The position numbers and the translations under genes are program-made. From positions 186,001 to 250,000 of the forward strand of contig NZ_LRFH01000016.1 in assembly GCF_001641825.1 (NCBI RefSeq): a stretch of 64,000 bases of DNA, read 5' to 3'. This stretch comes from Guyparkeria sp. WRN-7 (GTDB taxonomy: Bacteria > Pseudomonadota > Gammaproteobacteria > Halothiobacillales > Halothiobacillaceae). Below the pieces are notes generated by a model. The model ran no database searches. It was not told where the DNA came from and saw only the letters and a program-made list of their open reading frames with translations. Within the stretch, counting starts at the first letter, position 1, and each line of letters starts with the position of its first letter. This document shows positions 1 through 9,885 of the stretch, one piece after another.

Positions 1-47
1 TGTTCCTCGTCGGCGCGGTCGTGACGTGGCGAATCGCTGCGAGTCAT
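1..47 (-). CDS. Possible 5' end of a divergent gene cut by the window edge
   Basis: An open minus-strand frame starts with ATG at 47 and runs off the window, giving about 15 polar residues ([15 protein letters not shown]). The sequence upstream on that strand (about 90-125) looks promoter-like. No family can be named from so few residues and no strong ribosome binding site is seen, so this is only a suggestion that a leftward gene starts here. Confidence 0.25.
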   Translation of the reverse strand, partial: MTRSDSPRHDRADEE

Positions 48-183
48 GGAGTCGTCCGTGAAGTCGATCGGATCGGTGCGCGCCCGGTCGGGCCCGCTGA
101 AGGCAGTATGGCAAATCCCGGCGCGGCGCGCGCGGCAGGTCGCATCGGCTGTCGGTGAGCGCGGATTCGTTACACTCGCCGGC

Positions 184-1187
<1,004 letters not shown>

Positions 1188-1191
<4 letters not shown>

Positions 1192-1730
1192 ACCGGGATG
1201 CCGGGCCGGACACGAGCCCGAAGCAACGGGTGTTCCTGGCGCTGTGGCCCGACGAGGCCACGCGCGGGGCGCTGCATCATCTGGCGCGCGGGCTCGATCT
1301 TGGTGGACGGCCGGTGCCGCGCGGCCATCTGCACCTGACGCTCGCCTTTCCGGGCACCATCGACTCGGCACGGGCCGCCTGCCTGGCCGAACGGCTGGAC
1401 AGCCTGCGGTTCGACCCGATCCCGATCCTGCTCGACCGAGTCGGCCACTTCGACCGGGCCCGGGTGGCCTGGGCCGGGCCGAGCCGGTGCCCCGAGGAAC
1501 TGCACCGGCTGGCCGAGCGGGCGCGGGGACTGTGTCTTGCCTGCGGCATAGCAACCGATGGCCGACCGTTCGCACCGCATGTCAGCCTGCGCCGGCATGC
1601 CCATGCCCCGCGCGAACCGGTTCTGGACGAGCCGATTCACTGGTTCGCCGACCGGCTCGTGCTGATCGAATCGGGGAGCCATGGCCGGCCCGGCCCCTAC
1701 CACGTGCTGGCGGGCCTGCCGGCGGGGTGA
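1188..1730 (+). CDS. thpR: RNA 2',3'-cyclic phosphodiesterase (2'-5' RNA ligase family)
   Basis: The 180-residue protein carries the two HxTL/HxSL motifs of the 2H phosphoesterase family: HLTL at residues 49-52 and HVSL at 131-134. These supply the catalytic histidines that open 2',3'-cyclic phosphates. Length and motif spacing fit ThpR/LigT. The start is a GTG overlapping the previous stop (GTGA), which suggests translational coupling. The biological RNA substrate is not known in general for this family. Confidence 0.85.
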
Positions 1731-1736
1731 GGGAAA

Positions 1737-2741
1737 TCAGACCTTTGGCCGCTCGCGATGCACGGCCGTGGCGGGCTTGTCATCGCGCAGGCCGAGAAAG
1801 CGCGGATGACGCAGGCGGCCGTCTTCGGTCCACTCGGTAAAACCGATCTCGGCGACCAGCTCCGGCGTTACCCAGTGCACCGAGTCCAGGTCGGGGCCGT
1901 TCTCGACGGGTGCGGTGCGTCGCTCGCGTTTGGCCAGTTCGGCATGCAGCTCGGTGAGGGTGCGGTCGTCGAAGCCGGTGCCCACCTTGCCGGCATAGCG
2001 GAGTTCGTCGTCCTCGTAGTAGCCCAGCAGCAGCGCGCCGAAACCGTGGCGCTCGCCCTTGGGGTCGGTGAAGCCAACGATGACGAGTTCCTGCTGGTTG
2101 ACGCACTTGAACTTTAGCCAGTCGCGCGAGCGGCTGTGGTGGTAGGGGGCGTCGGCCCGCTTGGCGATCAACCCCTCCCAGCCCTTGCGACAGGCCTCGT
2201 CGAAGAAGGTCTCGCCGTCCTCGTTGCGATGGGCGGTGAAACGCAGCGGATCCTCGAAGGCGAGGGTCGAGCGCAGCAGGGCCTTGCGCCGACGCAGTGG
2301 CAGCTGATCGAGACGGCTGTCCTCGAGATAGATGAGATCGAAGAGATAGAGCACCACGGCCACACCGCTCTCGCGGGCCTTGTCGGGGTCGGTGATGCCG
2401 ATGCGCTGCTGCAGGCGAGAAAAGCTGGTGACATTGCCGTCGAAGGCGACGATCTCGCCATCGGCGATAAATGGCCGGTCACAGGCGGATTCGAGCGGCT
2501 CGACCAGCTCGGGGTAGGTGCGGTTCAACGCCTTCTTGTTGCGCGAAAGGATCCGCGCGCCATCGTCGTCTCGAAACACCAGGCAGCGCTCGCCGTCGAG
2601 CTTGCGCTCGTAGAGCCAGTCGGGCGAGGAAAAACGCGCGTCGGTGAGCGTGGCGAGCATCGGTGCGACCCAGTCGGGCATGGCCGATGGCTCCAGTCGT
2701 TTCTCTTCGTCCTGATCGAGCTGCGAGTGCCTGTCCCCCAT
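1737..2741 (-). CDS. ATP-dependent DNA ligase (LigD ligase-domain type), stand-alone
   Basis: The 334-residue protein contains the nucleotidyltransferase core of an ATP-dependent DNA ligase. Motif I is ERKLDGERC with the AMP-accepting lysine at about residue 47. Later come DGEIVAFDG, the motif EGLIAKR and the motif DWLKFKC, then an OB-fold region that ends near the C-terminus. The length matches the ligase domain of LigD, without the primase or phosphoesterase domains. No Ku gene lies in this window, so end joining cannot be assumed; a periplasmic or nick-repair role is also possible. No signal peptide is seen. Confidence 0.85.
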   Translation of the reverse strand: MGDRHSQLDQDEEKRLEPSAMPDWVAPMLATLTDARFSSPDWLYERKLDGERCLVFRDDDGARILSRNKKALNRTYPELVEPLESACDRPFIADGEIVAFDGNVTSFSRLQQRIGITDPDKARESGVAVVLYLFDLIYLEDSRLDQLPLRRRKALLRSTLAFEDPLRFTAHRNEDGETFFDEACRKGWEGLIAKRADAPYHHSRSRDWLKFKCVNQQELVIVGFTDPKGERHGFGALLLGYYEDDELRYAGKVGTGFDDRTLTELHAELAKRERRTAPVENGPDLDSVHWVTPELVAEIGFTEWTEDGRLRHPRFLGLRDDKPATAVHRERPKV

Positions 2742-2845
2742 GCCGAGACTCCATCAGGTGTTGGAACGGGTTGGTCTGTCCGTCCCGGAGTGTAGCGGCG
2801 GGCGGGTTGCTGTGCTGCGCTTGCCGACAGGGCGTGCGGGAGCGG

Positions 2846-4039
2846 TCAGCTCAGGGGAATCACCTCGACGGGAGCGTTGGCAGCCATCTCCATGTGGGCG
2901 GGAATCACCGCGAGTGCATCGGCCCGTTCGATCTCGACCTCCTGAGCGAGCGCCCACCAGATACCGTCACGGCAATCGAACCGCACGGGGAGATAACGGG
3001 TGTCGGGCGTTGCCGGCAGCGGGACCGTCAGCCTTGCGCTCGGGGGCGGCTTCAACGCGGCCTTGCCCTGCATCGCGTCGAGCAATGGACGGAGCAGGGC
3101 ATGCAGCGCGGTGAGCAGGGCGGCGGGACGTCCGGGCAGGGCGAGCACGAGCTTGCCGTCGGGCGTCACGGCGGCACTGGTGGGGCGCCCGGGCCGCATG
3201 GCGATGCCTTCGAACAGCGGGGTGCCGACGCGGGCGAGGATCTCGCGACCGAAGTCCCGGTTGCCGACCGAGCTGCCGCCGACGATGCAGACGATGTCCG
3301 CATCAGGCAGTTGCCGGCGCACGGTGGCTTCCAGCGTGGGCAGGTGGTCGGCCATCGGCGCGTCGGGACCCATCACCGCGGCGCCCAGTTGGGAAAGTGT
3401 CGCCTGCAGGAGGATGCTGTTGCTGTCGTGGATGCCGCCCGGCGGGCAGGACTGACCCGGTGGCGTCAGCTCGTCGCCGGTGACCAGCGCGGCCACGCGC
3501 GGGGTTCGGACCACCGGCAGGCTGGCGAGCCCGTGCCGGGCGGCGAGCGAGAGGTGCCCCGGTTGCAGGGCGGTGCCGGCCGACAGGACGGGGGCACCCG
3601 GCATGGTGACCGCACCGACGGTCTCGCAGTCGGCCCAGGGGCGGACCGGTTCGGTCGCCACAAGGGTGTTCGCCGCTACGCTGACACGCTCGCGCCGCAG
3701 CACCACGTCGGCGCCCGGGGGGAGCGGGGCGCCGGTGGCGATGGGCGCGCAATGGCCGGTCGGCAGTGGTGCCGGGGCACTTTGATCCGCATCGGTGGCC
3801 AGCCGGATCCGCAGCGCGGCCTTGCCGGCGAGGTCGGCGTGGCGGGCGGCATAGCCGTCCATCATGGCGCGGTTGAACGGCGGGTAGGCGCGTGGGGCGC
3901 GGAGGGTCCGGGCGAGCAGCCGACCAAGCGCGTCACGTAGCGGCACCTCGACGGTGTCGAGCGGTGCAGCAGCGGCGATCAGGGTCGCGAGCGCGTCGTC
4001 CACGCTCGGGCTGGCGGTGGCACAGGTGCAACGGGTCAT
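2846..4039 (-). CDS. moeA: Molybdopterin molybdenumtransferase MoeA
   Basis: MoeA inserts molybdate into adenylylated molybdopterin. The 397-residue protein has the usual layout: N-terminal RAYPPFNRAMMDGYA, central GDELTPPG, then VGGSSVGNRDFG (molybdopterin-binding loop) and LPGRPAALL. The longer open frame is not the gene. ATG at 4039 is chosen because GGGGAGGACAAG precedes it and it overlaps the mobA stop (ATGA). It is the last gene of the nitrate assimilation run, supplying the cofactor that NasA needs. Confidence 0.92.
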   Translation of the reverse strand: MTRCTCATASPSVDDALATLIAAAAPLDTVEVPLRDALGRLLARTLRAPRAYPPFNRAMMDGYAARHADLAGKAALRIRLATDADQSAPAPLPTGHCAPIATGAPLPPGADVVLRRERVSVAANTLVATEPVRPWADCETVGAVTMPGAPVLSAGTALQPGHLSLAARHGLASLPVVRTPRVAALVTGDELTPPGQSCPPGGIHDSNSILLQATLSQLGAAVMGPDAPMADHLPTLEATVRRQLPDADIVCIVGGSSVGNRDFGREILARVGTPLFEGIAMRPGRPTSAAVTPDGKLVLALPGRPAALLTALHALLRPLLDAMQGKAALKPPPSARLTVPLPATPDTRYLPVRFDCRDGIWWALAQEVEIERADALAVIPAHMEMAANAPVEVIPLS

Positions 4040-4656
4040 GGTCTTGTCCTCCCCATGCTGGCGGTCATCGGCGCTTGGAGCAGGTCGGTCGGCGTGTTGA
4101 CGTTGAGGAAGGCCTCGCGGTCGTCGGAGAGATCGCAGCAGGCGTGCGGTCCGCCGGTCAGCAGGTCGGTCAGGCGCGCGGGCACCGGGCCGACCCGCTG
4201 GCGGCGTAGCGTCGGGGCATGGAACAGGGCCACGCCGGGTTGCAGGCGATCGCCGTCGTCGGCGATCACCACCGGGGCGCCGGTGGCGCGCTGGCGGGCG
4301 ACCAGCCGGGCCGGCCACTGGGCGCGGTAGCGGGGCATGTCGCAGGGCGCGAGCAGCACCCAGTCATGCCGCAGCCTCGTGATCGCGGCGTGCACGGCCG
4401 CCGCCGGACCGCGGCGGATGCCGTCCGGATCGGTGATCGCGGTGTGGCCGAGGCGGCGATAGGCGTCAAGGTGTCGGTTGGCGACGATCACCAGTTCGTC
4501 GACCAACGGAGCCAGCGCCTCTGTGACGTGGCTGACCATCGGCTGGCCGAGGAACGGTTCGAGCCCCTTGTCGCGGCCGCCCATGCGCCGCCCCGCACCG
4601 CCGGCGAGCACCAGTGCGCTCAGTTTGGTCCCGGCCGGCAGTGACACACCGTTCAC
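4036..4656 (-). CDS. mobA: Molybdenum cofactor guanylyltransferase MobA
   Basis: MobA attaches GMP to the molybdenum cofactor to form the bis-MGD needed by NasA-type nitrate reductases. The N-terminus shows the nucleotidyltransferase signature LVLAGGAGRRMGGRDKG, followed by ITDPDGIRRGP and LLAPCDMP. At 206 residues it is close to the usual length. The start is GTG at 4656, overlapping the upstream stop as GTGA. The open frame extends much further, but that part is the shadow of the hemD-like gene. Confidence 0.92.
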   Translation of the reverse strand: MNGVSLPAGTKLSALVLAGGAGRRMGGRDKGLEPFLGQPMVSHVTEALAPLVDELVIVANRHLDAYRRLGHTAITDPDGIRRGPAAAVHAAITRLRHDWVLLAPCDMPRYRAQWPARLVARQRATGAPVVIADDGDRLQPGVALFHAPTLRRQRVGPVPARLTDLLTGGPHACCDLSDDREAFLNVNTPTDLLQAPMTASMGRTRP

Positions 4657-5504
4657 GAGACGGCCTCGCGGCGCTGAAGGTGGTCGGCCAGGGCGTCGAC
4701 CAGCGGGTGCATGAAAAACCGTCGCCCGGGCATCACGTCGACCCCGATGTCGAGGCTTTCCAGGTGTTCGGCCATCACCGGGCCGATGGCGGCGACCACG
4801 GCGCGTTCGAGGCCGGCGTGCAGGGCGTCGAGACGCCCGGCCTTCTGCGCGACCCGGCGCAGGCGGTTGATCTGCGGCTGGGCGGTGAACAGGATCACGT
4901 CCGTCCGCCCGTCGGCCAGTTGCTCGACCAGCTCCAGCACGGCCGCGGTCTCGCTCTCGCTGGCGTAGACATAGGGGGCGACGGGAACCGGCTCGCTGCC
5001 GACTTCGTGGACGGCGCGAATCAGCGGAATGTTCGGTTCGGTACCGTAGAGCACCACGCCGGTGCGCGCCGCCGGCCGGTCGAGCTGCTGGAGGGTGGCG
5101 ATCACCCCGTCGCTGGTGGGGCGTTCGGCCTGTACCTCGGCCTTGATCCCCCAGCGCTTGAGCACGCGCCCCGGCTTCGGCCCGCGCACGATCAGGCGGA
5201 TGCGTTCGAGTTTTCGCAGGAACGCCGTCTCCCGGCCGCTGCGCTCGGCGGCGGCGTGCAGGCGGGCGATCCCCTCGCCGGTGAGCACGATCAGGTCGCT
5301 CATGCTGCCGTCGGCCAGGAAACGGTCGATCCATGCGACCACGCCGTCCTGGTCGGGCGAGTCGTGGATGCTGACCAGCGGGCAGCGTGTCACCGTCGCG
5401 CCGCGGCGTTCCAGCAGCCCGGCCAGGATGTCGATCTGGCGCGATTCCGGCAGCGCGACCCGGCAGCCGTGGAATACCTGGGGGATCTCGCGGACGCGGC
5501 TCAT
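4653..5504 (-). CDS. hemD: Uroporphyrinogen-III synthase-like protein
   Basis: The 283-residue protein resembles HemD: two similar alpha/beta halves with GCRVALPESRQ near the start, DLIVLTGEGIARL, and a late AAIGPVMAEHLESLGI-like segment (AAIGPVMAEHLESLDIG). HemD makes the uroporphyrinogen III that CysG converts to siroheme for nitrite reductase. The ATG at 5504 overlaps the cysG stop. Its position inside the nitrate operon suggests a dedicated copy for siroheme supply. HemD sequences are poorly conserved, so the catalytic role is likely but not certain. Confidence 0.78.
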   Translation of the reverse strand: MSRVREIPQVFHGCRVALPESRQIDILAGLLERRGATVTRCPLVSIHDSPDQDGVVAWIDRFLADGSMSDLIVLTGEGIARLHAAAERSGRETAFLRKLERIRLIVRGPKPGRVLKRWGIKAEVQAERPTSDGVIATLQQLDRPAARTGVVLYGTEPNIPLIRAVHEVGSEPVPVAPYVYASESETAAVLELVEQLADGRTDVILFTAQPQINRLRRVAQKAGRLDALHAGLERAVVAAIGPVMAEHLESLDIGVDVMPGRRFFMHPLVDALADHLQRREAVS

Positions 5505-6937
5505 GCCGCCCCCTCGGCGAGACACGGCTCGCTGTCGGGGAACAGGGCGGTCGCCGCGCCGCGGCCCTGGAACCAGCCGAGCGAATCGTGCAGTCCGGTG
5601 ACCTCGCCGATCACCAGCAACGAGGGGGACTCGGCCGCGGTGATCTTGTTGGGCAGGGAGGCGAGCGTGCCGGTGTAGACGCGCTGGTTGTCGGTGGTGC
5701 CGCGCTCGATCAGGGCGGCCTTGCGGTGGCGGGGCATGCCGTGGGCGATCAGCTGGTCGCAGATCTGACGGGCGCTGCCGAGTCCCATGTAGAACACCAG
5801 CGTGTCGCGGCCCTCGGCGAGGTTCCGCCAGTCGAGATCCAGCCCGTCGCCACGCCGATGACCGGTAACGAAACGTACCGACTGGGCATGATCGCGGTGG
5901 GTGAGCGGAATGCCGGCATAGGCGGCGCAACCGCTGGCGGCGGTGATGCCGGGCACCACCTGGAAGGGCAGGCCGGCCTCGGCCAGCACCTCGATCTCCT
6001 CGCCGCCGCGGCCGAAGATGAACGGGTCACCGCCCTTGAGCCGGGCGACGCGCTTGCCCTCGGCGGCCAGATCACGCAGCAGGCTGCTGATGTCCTCCTG
6101 CGAGCAACTGTGGTGGCCGGCGCGCTTGCCGACGTAGATCCGCTCGGCCTCGCGGCGGGCCAGATCGACGATCGCCGGGGCGACCAGCCGGTCGTAGACG
6201 ACCACGTCGGCCTTCTGCAGCAGGCGCAGGGCGCGGAAGGTCAGCAGGTCCGGGTCGCCGGGGCCGGCGCCGATCAGGTAGACCTCGCCGCTGTCGGTCG
6301 GTGCGTCCTGGTCGGCGAGCAGCCCGGCGAGCTTGTCCTCCGCCTCGCGGTCCTTGCCCGAGAGCACCAGGTTGCCGATCGGGCCGTCGATCACGTTCTC
6401 CCAGAAGCGTTTGCGGGTCTCCAGGCCGTGGATGCGGTCCTTGGCCGCCTGGCGATAGCGTCCCAGCAGGTCGGCCAGCCGGCCGAAACCGGACGGAATC
6501 AGGGTCTCGAGGCGGGCACGCATCAGCCGGGCGAGCACCGGCGAGCGCCCGCCCGTCGACAGGGCGATGGTTACCGGGCTGCGATTGACGATCCCCGGCA
6601 GGATGAAGCTGCACAGCTCGGGTTCGTCGGCGACGTTGACCGGGATGCCGCGGCGCTCGCAGGCGGCGTACACCGCGCGATTGACGGCCGGCTCGTCGGT
6701 CGCGGCGATCACCAGGCGGTTGCCGGCGACCATGGGTTCCTCGAACACATCCTCGCGCCAGGAAAGACGTCCGTCGTCGACCATGCGGCGGGTTTCGCCG
6801 GTGATCATCGGGGCGACCACCGTCACGCGGGCGCCGGCCGCGCGCATCAGGTCGGCCTTGCGCGCGGCGACCGCGCCGCCGCCGACCACCAGGCATGGCT
6901 TGTCGTGCAGGTTCATGAAGATGGGTAGCTGGTCCAT
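5501..6937 (-). CDS. cysG: Siroheme synthase CysG (methyltransferase / dehydrogenase / ferrochelatase)
   Basis: The 478-residue protein is a full multifunctional CysG. The N-terminal half has the NAD-binding LVVGGGAVAARKADLM (residues 17-32) and the dehydrogenase/ferrochelatase region. The C-terminal half begins near residue 220 with VYLIGAGPGDPDLLT and contains RLKGGDPFIFGRGGEE, the S-adenosylmethionine-dependent uroporphyrinogen methyltransferase. It makes siroheme for NirB. It lies 12 bases after nasA and overlaps the hemD-like gene by four bases. Confidence 0.95.
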   Translation of the reverse strand: MDQLPIFMNLHDKPCLVVGGGAVAARKADLMRAAGARVTVVAPMITGETRRMVDDGRLSWREDVFEEPMVAGNRLVIAATDEPAVNRAVYAACERRGIPVNVADEPELCSFILPGIVNRSPVTIALSTGGRSPVLARLMRARLETLIPSGFGRLADLLGRYRQAAKDRIHGLETRKRFWENVIDGPIGNLVLSGKDREAEDKLAGLLADQDAPTDSGEVYLIGAGPGDPDLLTFRALRLLQKADVVVYDRLVAPAIVDLARREAERIYVGKRAGHHSCSQEDISSLLRDLAAEGKRVARLKGGDPFIFGRGGEEIEVLAEAGLPFQVVPGITAASGCAAYAGIPLTHRDHAQSVRFVTGHRRGDGLDLDWRNLAEGRDTLVFYMGLGSARQICDQLIAHGMPRHRKAALIERGTTDNQRVYTGTLASLPNKITAAESPSLLVIGEVTGLHDSLGWFQGRGAATALFPDSEPCLAEGAA

Positions 6938-6949
6938 GGGTCGGTCCCC

Positions 6950-9634
6950 TCAGGTGCTTGTTTCGGTAAGGCGCTGGGCGATGAGTTGCTTGAGCTCCGG
7001 GATGCAGGAGCCGCAGTTGGTGCCGCAGCGCAGGGCCTTGCCCAGTGCCTCCGGCGTATCGAGGCCGTCGGCGTCGATCGCTTCCAGGACGGTGGTTTCG
7101 CCGACCTGGAAACAGGAACAGACGATCGGCCCGGTATCGGGCATCGGTTCGGCGGGACGGCCGGCGAGCAGGCCGAGCCGCTGGGTGAGCGAGAGCTCGT
7201 CGGTGCGAATCAGCTCGGCGAGCCATTCGCGTGACGGCAGGTCGGGGTCGGTGGCAACGAACAGCACGGCAGCAACCCGGCCGTCGACCAGGCGGGCGGC
7301 ACGGAACGGGCCGGCGCTGTCCTCGTAGGCCTGCCATTCGCCGTCCGCGCCGAGGAGATGACGGGCCCACTGCGACCAGTCGGCCACCGGCTCGCGACCG
7401 GCGATCTCGTAACGTACGCCGCCGTCGACCGGGATGCGGGCCCAGTAGTCGGCCATGTGGTCGGCCTTCCCGTCGGCGGTGGGCCACGCGATGGGCTCGC
7501 GGCTGAGAAGCGTGGCGAACCAGGCGGCGTCGAAGGGCCGAACCGCGACGGTGGCGTGCTTGGATTCCGGCTGGCCCGAGAACGGGTCGACGTGCGCGGG
7601 GATCAGCGCACCGACGCGGCCGGTGTGGCTGTACTGGCCGTTCCAGTGCATCGGCACGAACAGCGAGCCCGGTTTCTGGCCCGTGGAGAGACGCACCCGG
7701 CCGACATAGCGGCCGTGCTCGCCGCTGATCTCGGCCAGCCGGCCGTCGGTGAGCCCGAAGCGATCGGCATCGTCGGGATGGATCTCGAGAAACGGCTCGT
7801 CGATGTGCTGCATCAGGCGGGCCGCCTTCGCGGTGCGGGTCATCGTGTGCCACTGATCGCGGATCCGGCCGGTGTTCATCACCAGCGGTCGCTCGTCCGA
7901 CACGCGGCTTGCCGGCGCGGTGGAGGTGATCGCGACGAAGCGCGCCCGACCCGAGGGCGTGAAGAAGCGGCCGTTCTCGAACAGTCGCTCGCGGCCGCGG
8001 CCGGTGGCCGGGTCGATCGGCCAGCGCACCGGGTCGAGCTGGTCGTATTCGGCGTCGCTAAGCCGGGCGAGCGCGTGAATGTCGAAATCGCGGCTGCCGT
8101 CGTTCTCGTAGCCGGATAGCGCGGCGTGCTCGCGGAAGATATCGGCCGGCCCCCGGTACGGGAAGGCCTCGGTGAAGCCCAGCCGGCGGGCCACCTCGGT
8201 AATGGTCCACCAGTCGTGACGGGCCTGGCCCGGCGGCTCGAGAAAGCCGCGCTGGCGGGAGATGCAGCGCTCGGAGTTGGTGACCGTGCCATCCTTCTCC
8301 GCCCAGCTGGTCGCCGGCAGGAGCACGTCGGCGCAGGCAGTGGTGTCGGTGTCCTGCATGCAGTCGGAGACCACCACCAGGGGGCAGCGGCGCAATGCCT
8401 CGCGCACCCGATCGGCGTCCGGCAGGCTGACCACGGGGTTGGTGGCCATGATCCAGATCGCCTTGATCCGGCCGGACTCGACCGCCTCGAACAGGTCGGT
8501 GGCCTTGAGGCCGGGTGATGTGGCCATGCCGGGCGAGCCCCAGAAGCGCCCGACGCGTTCGACCGCGCCCGGTTGCTCGAAGTCCATGTGGGCGGCCAGC
8601 TGGTTGGCCAGTCCGCCGACCTCGCGCCCGCCCATGGCGTTGGGCTGGCCGGTGATCGAGAACGGCCCCATGCCCGGTACGCCGATGCGACCGGTGGCCA
8701 GGTGACAGTTGATGATGGCGTTCGCCTTGTCCGAGCCGCTCGTCGACTGGTTCACGCCCTGCGAGTAGACCGTGACGGTGCGCTGGTGGCGGACGAACCA
8801 GTCGAAGAACGTCTGCAGCTCGTCGAGGCCGAGCCCGGTCGTGCGGGCCACCGTCTCGATGTCGGGGGCCTCGCCACGGGCGGCGGCGATGGCCTGATCG
8901 AATCCCTCGGTGTGCGCCTCGACATAGTCCCGGTCGATGGCGGCCCGGTCGGCCAGCGCGGCGAGCAAGCCGTTGAAGAGGAAGGCGTCGCTGCCCGGCT
9001 CGATGGCCAGGTGCAGGTCGGCGATGTCGGCGGTGGCAGTGCGGCGCGGGTCGATCACCACCACCCGCATCTCCGGGCGGGCGCGCTTGGCCGCGACCAG
9101 GCGCTGGTAGGTGACCGGGTGGGTCCAGGCCGCGTTGGAGCCGACCAGCACCACCAGGTCGGCCAGCTCGATGTCCTCGTAGCAGGTGGGCACGGTGTCG
9201 GTGCCGAAGGCCCGCTTGTAGCCCACCACCGCCGAGGCCATGCACAGGCGCGAATTGGTGTCGATGTTGGCCGTGCCGATGAAGCCCTTCATCAGCTTGT
9301 TGGCAACGTAGTAGTCCTCGGTAAGCAGCTGGCCGGAGACGTACATCGCCACGGCATCCGGGCCGTGTTCCTCGATGACGGTGCGAAAGCCGGAGGCAAC
9401 GGTGTCGAGCGCCGTGTCCCAGTCCACCGCGACCCCGTCGATCTGCGGCGCCAGCATCCGGCCGGCCGGGTCGACGGTCTCGTGCAGGGCCGAGCCCTTG
9501 ACGCACAGGCGGCCGAGGTTGGCCGGGTGCTCCTGGCTGCCGGTCACACCCACCAGTTGCCCGTCCTCGAGGCGGGCATCGACGCCGCAGCCGACGCCGC
9601 AGTAGGGACAGGTTGTCTTGACGGTCTCGTGCAT
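6950..9634 (-). CDS. nasA: Assimilatory nitrate reductase catalytic subunit NasA
   Basis: The 894-residue protein is a cytoplasmic molybdopterin oxidoreductase. The N-terminus shows the [4Fe-4S] motif CPYCGVGCG with a fourth cysteine in GRLCVKG. The middle holds the bis-MGD domains. The last 60 residues form a BFD-like [2Fe-2S] domain (IVCSCFQVGE and CGTNCGSCIPEL). It reduces nitrate to nitrite with electrons probably delivered by NasC. No Tat signal is present, as expected for the assimilatory enzyme. The gene has its own sigma-54 promoter and an ANTAR-type leader (9650-9770), separate from nirBD. Confidence 0.95.
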   Translation of the reverse strand: MHETVKTTCPYCGVGCGVDARLEDGQLVGVTGSQEHPANLGRLCVKGSALHETVDPAGRMLAPQIDGVAVDWDTALDTVASGFRTVIEEHGPDAVAMYVSGQLLTEDYYVANKLMKGFIGTANIDTNSRLCMASAVVGYKRAFGTDTVPTCYEDIELADLVVLVGSNAAWTHPVTYQRLVAAKRARPEMRVVVIDPRRTATADIADLHLAIEPGSDAFLFNGLLAALADRAAIDRDYVEAHTEGFDQAIAAARGEAPDIETVARTTGLGLDELQTFFDWFVRHQRTVTVYSQGVNQSTSGSDKANAIINCHLATGRIGVPGMGPFSITGQPNAMGGREVGGLANQLAAHMDFEQPGAVERVGRFWGSPGMATSPGLKATDLFEAVESGRIKAIWIMATNPVVSLPDADRVREALRRCPLVVVSDCMQDTDTTACADVLLPATSWAEKDGTVTNSERCISRQRGFLEPPGQARHDWWTITEVARRLGFTEAFPYRGPADIFREHAALSGYENDGSRDFDIHALARLSDAEYDQLDPVRWPIDPATGRGRERLFENGRFFTPSGRARFVAITSTAPASRVSDERPLVMNTGRIRDQWHTMTRTAKAARLMQHIDEPFLEIHPDDADRFGLTDGRLAEISGEHGRYVGRVRLSTGQKPGSLFVPMHWNGQYSHTGRVGALIPAHVDPFSGQPESKHATVAVRPFDAAWFATLLSREPIAWPTADGKADHMADYWARIPVDGGVRYEIAGREPVADWSQWARHLLGADGEWQAYEDSAGPFRAARLVDGRVAAVLFVATDPDLPSREWLAELIRTDELSLTQRLGLLAGRPAEPMPDTGPIVCSCFQVGETTVLEAIDADGLDTPEALGKALRCGTNCGSCIPELKQLIAQRLTETST

Positions 9635-9649
9635 TTTTCGCTCGCAAAC

Positions 9650-9700
9650 AAAAAAGGCGCCCGATCCGGCGTGGCCGTGAAGCCACGCGGAACGGACGCC
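9650..9700 (-). terminator. Intrinsic terminator (attenuator) in the nasA leader
   Basis: Read on the minus strand, GGCGTCCG pairs with CGGGCGCC and is followed by six T. A second stem inside the loop (CGTGGC with GCCACG) makes it stronger. It lies only 15 bases before the nasA ATG, so it would stop transcription unless the upstream hairpin at 9694-9707 forms. That hairpin shares the 5' arm of this stem. Confidence 0.85.
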
Positions 9701-9740
9701 TTTGTCCAGGTCGATCTTGTTTCGCCCCGCCGTTGGGACG
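9694..9740 (-). promoter_or_regulatory. ANTAR-target two-hairpin RNA motif in the nasA leader
   Basis: Two short hairpins on the minus strand have hexanucleotide loops with A at position 1 and G at position 4, the ANTAR-protein target signature. The first (9723-9740) is CGTCCC-AACGGC-GGGGCG. The second (9694-9707) is GGAC-AAAGGC-GTCC and overlaps the 5' arm of the terminator. NasT bound here would favour the second hairpin and so prevent termination. The arrangement repeats before nrtA. Confidence 0.85.
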
Positions 9741-9754
9741 CTTGTCTCTACTCA

Positions 9755-9770
9755 AGCAGGGTTCGTGCCA
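9755..9770 (-). promoter_or_regulatory. Sigma-54 promoter for nasA
   Basis: The minus strand reads TGGCACG-AACC-CTGCT, matching the sigma-54 consensus with correct spacing between the GG and GC elements. The predicted start (about 9743) falls just upstream of the first ANTAR hairpin, so the leader RNA would begin with that hairpin. The sequence lies between nirD and nasA. Confidence 0.8.
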
Positions 9771-9831
9771 CTCACCTTGATACCAATAATCAACGAGTTG
9801 CGTCGACCGAGTGTCTTGATGGTCGGCTCGA

Positions 9832-9880
9832 TGCACCAGCGGTGATCGTCACCGGTGGACAGGCGTTCCATCCTGGTGCA
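9832..9880. promoter_or_regulatory. NtrC-like upstream sites for the nasA promoter
   Basis: Two elements resemble the NtrC site TGCACC-N5-GGTGCA. On the minus strand, TGCACCAGGATGGAACG lies at 9864-9880; on the plus strand, a half match TGCACCAGCGGTGA starts at 9832. They lie roughly 60-140 bases upstream of the sigma-54 promoter. Each is imperfect, so the assignment is tentative. Confidence 0.5.
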
Positions 9881-9885
9881 GGGGG

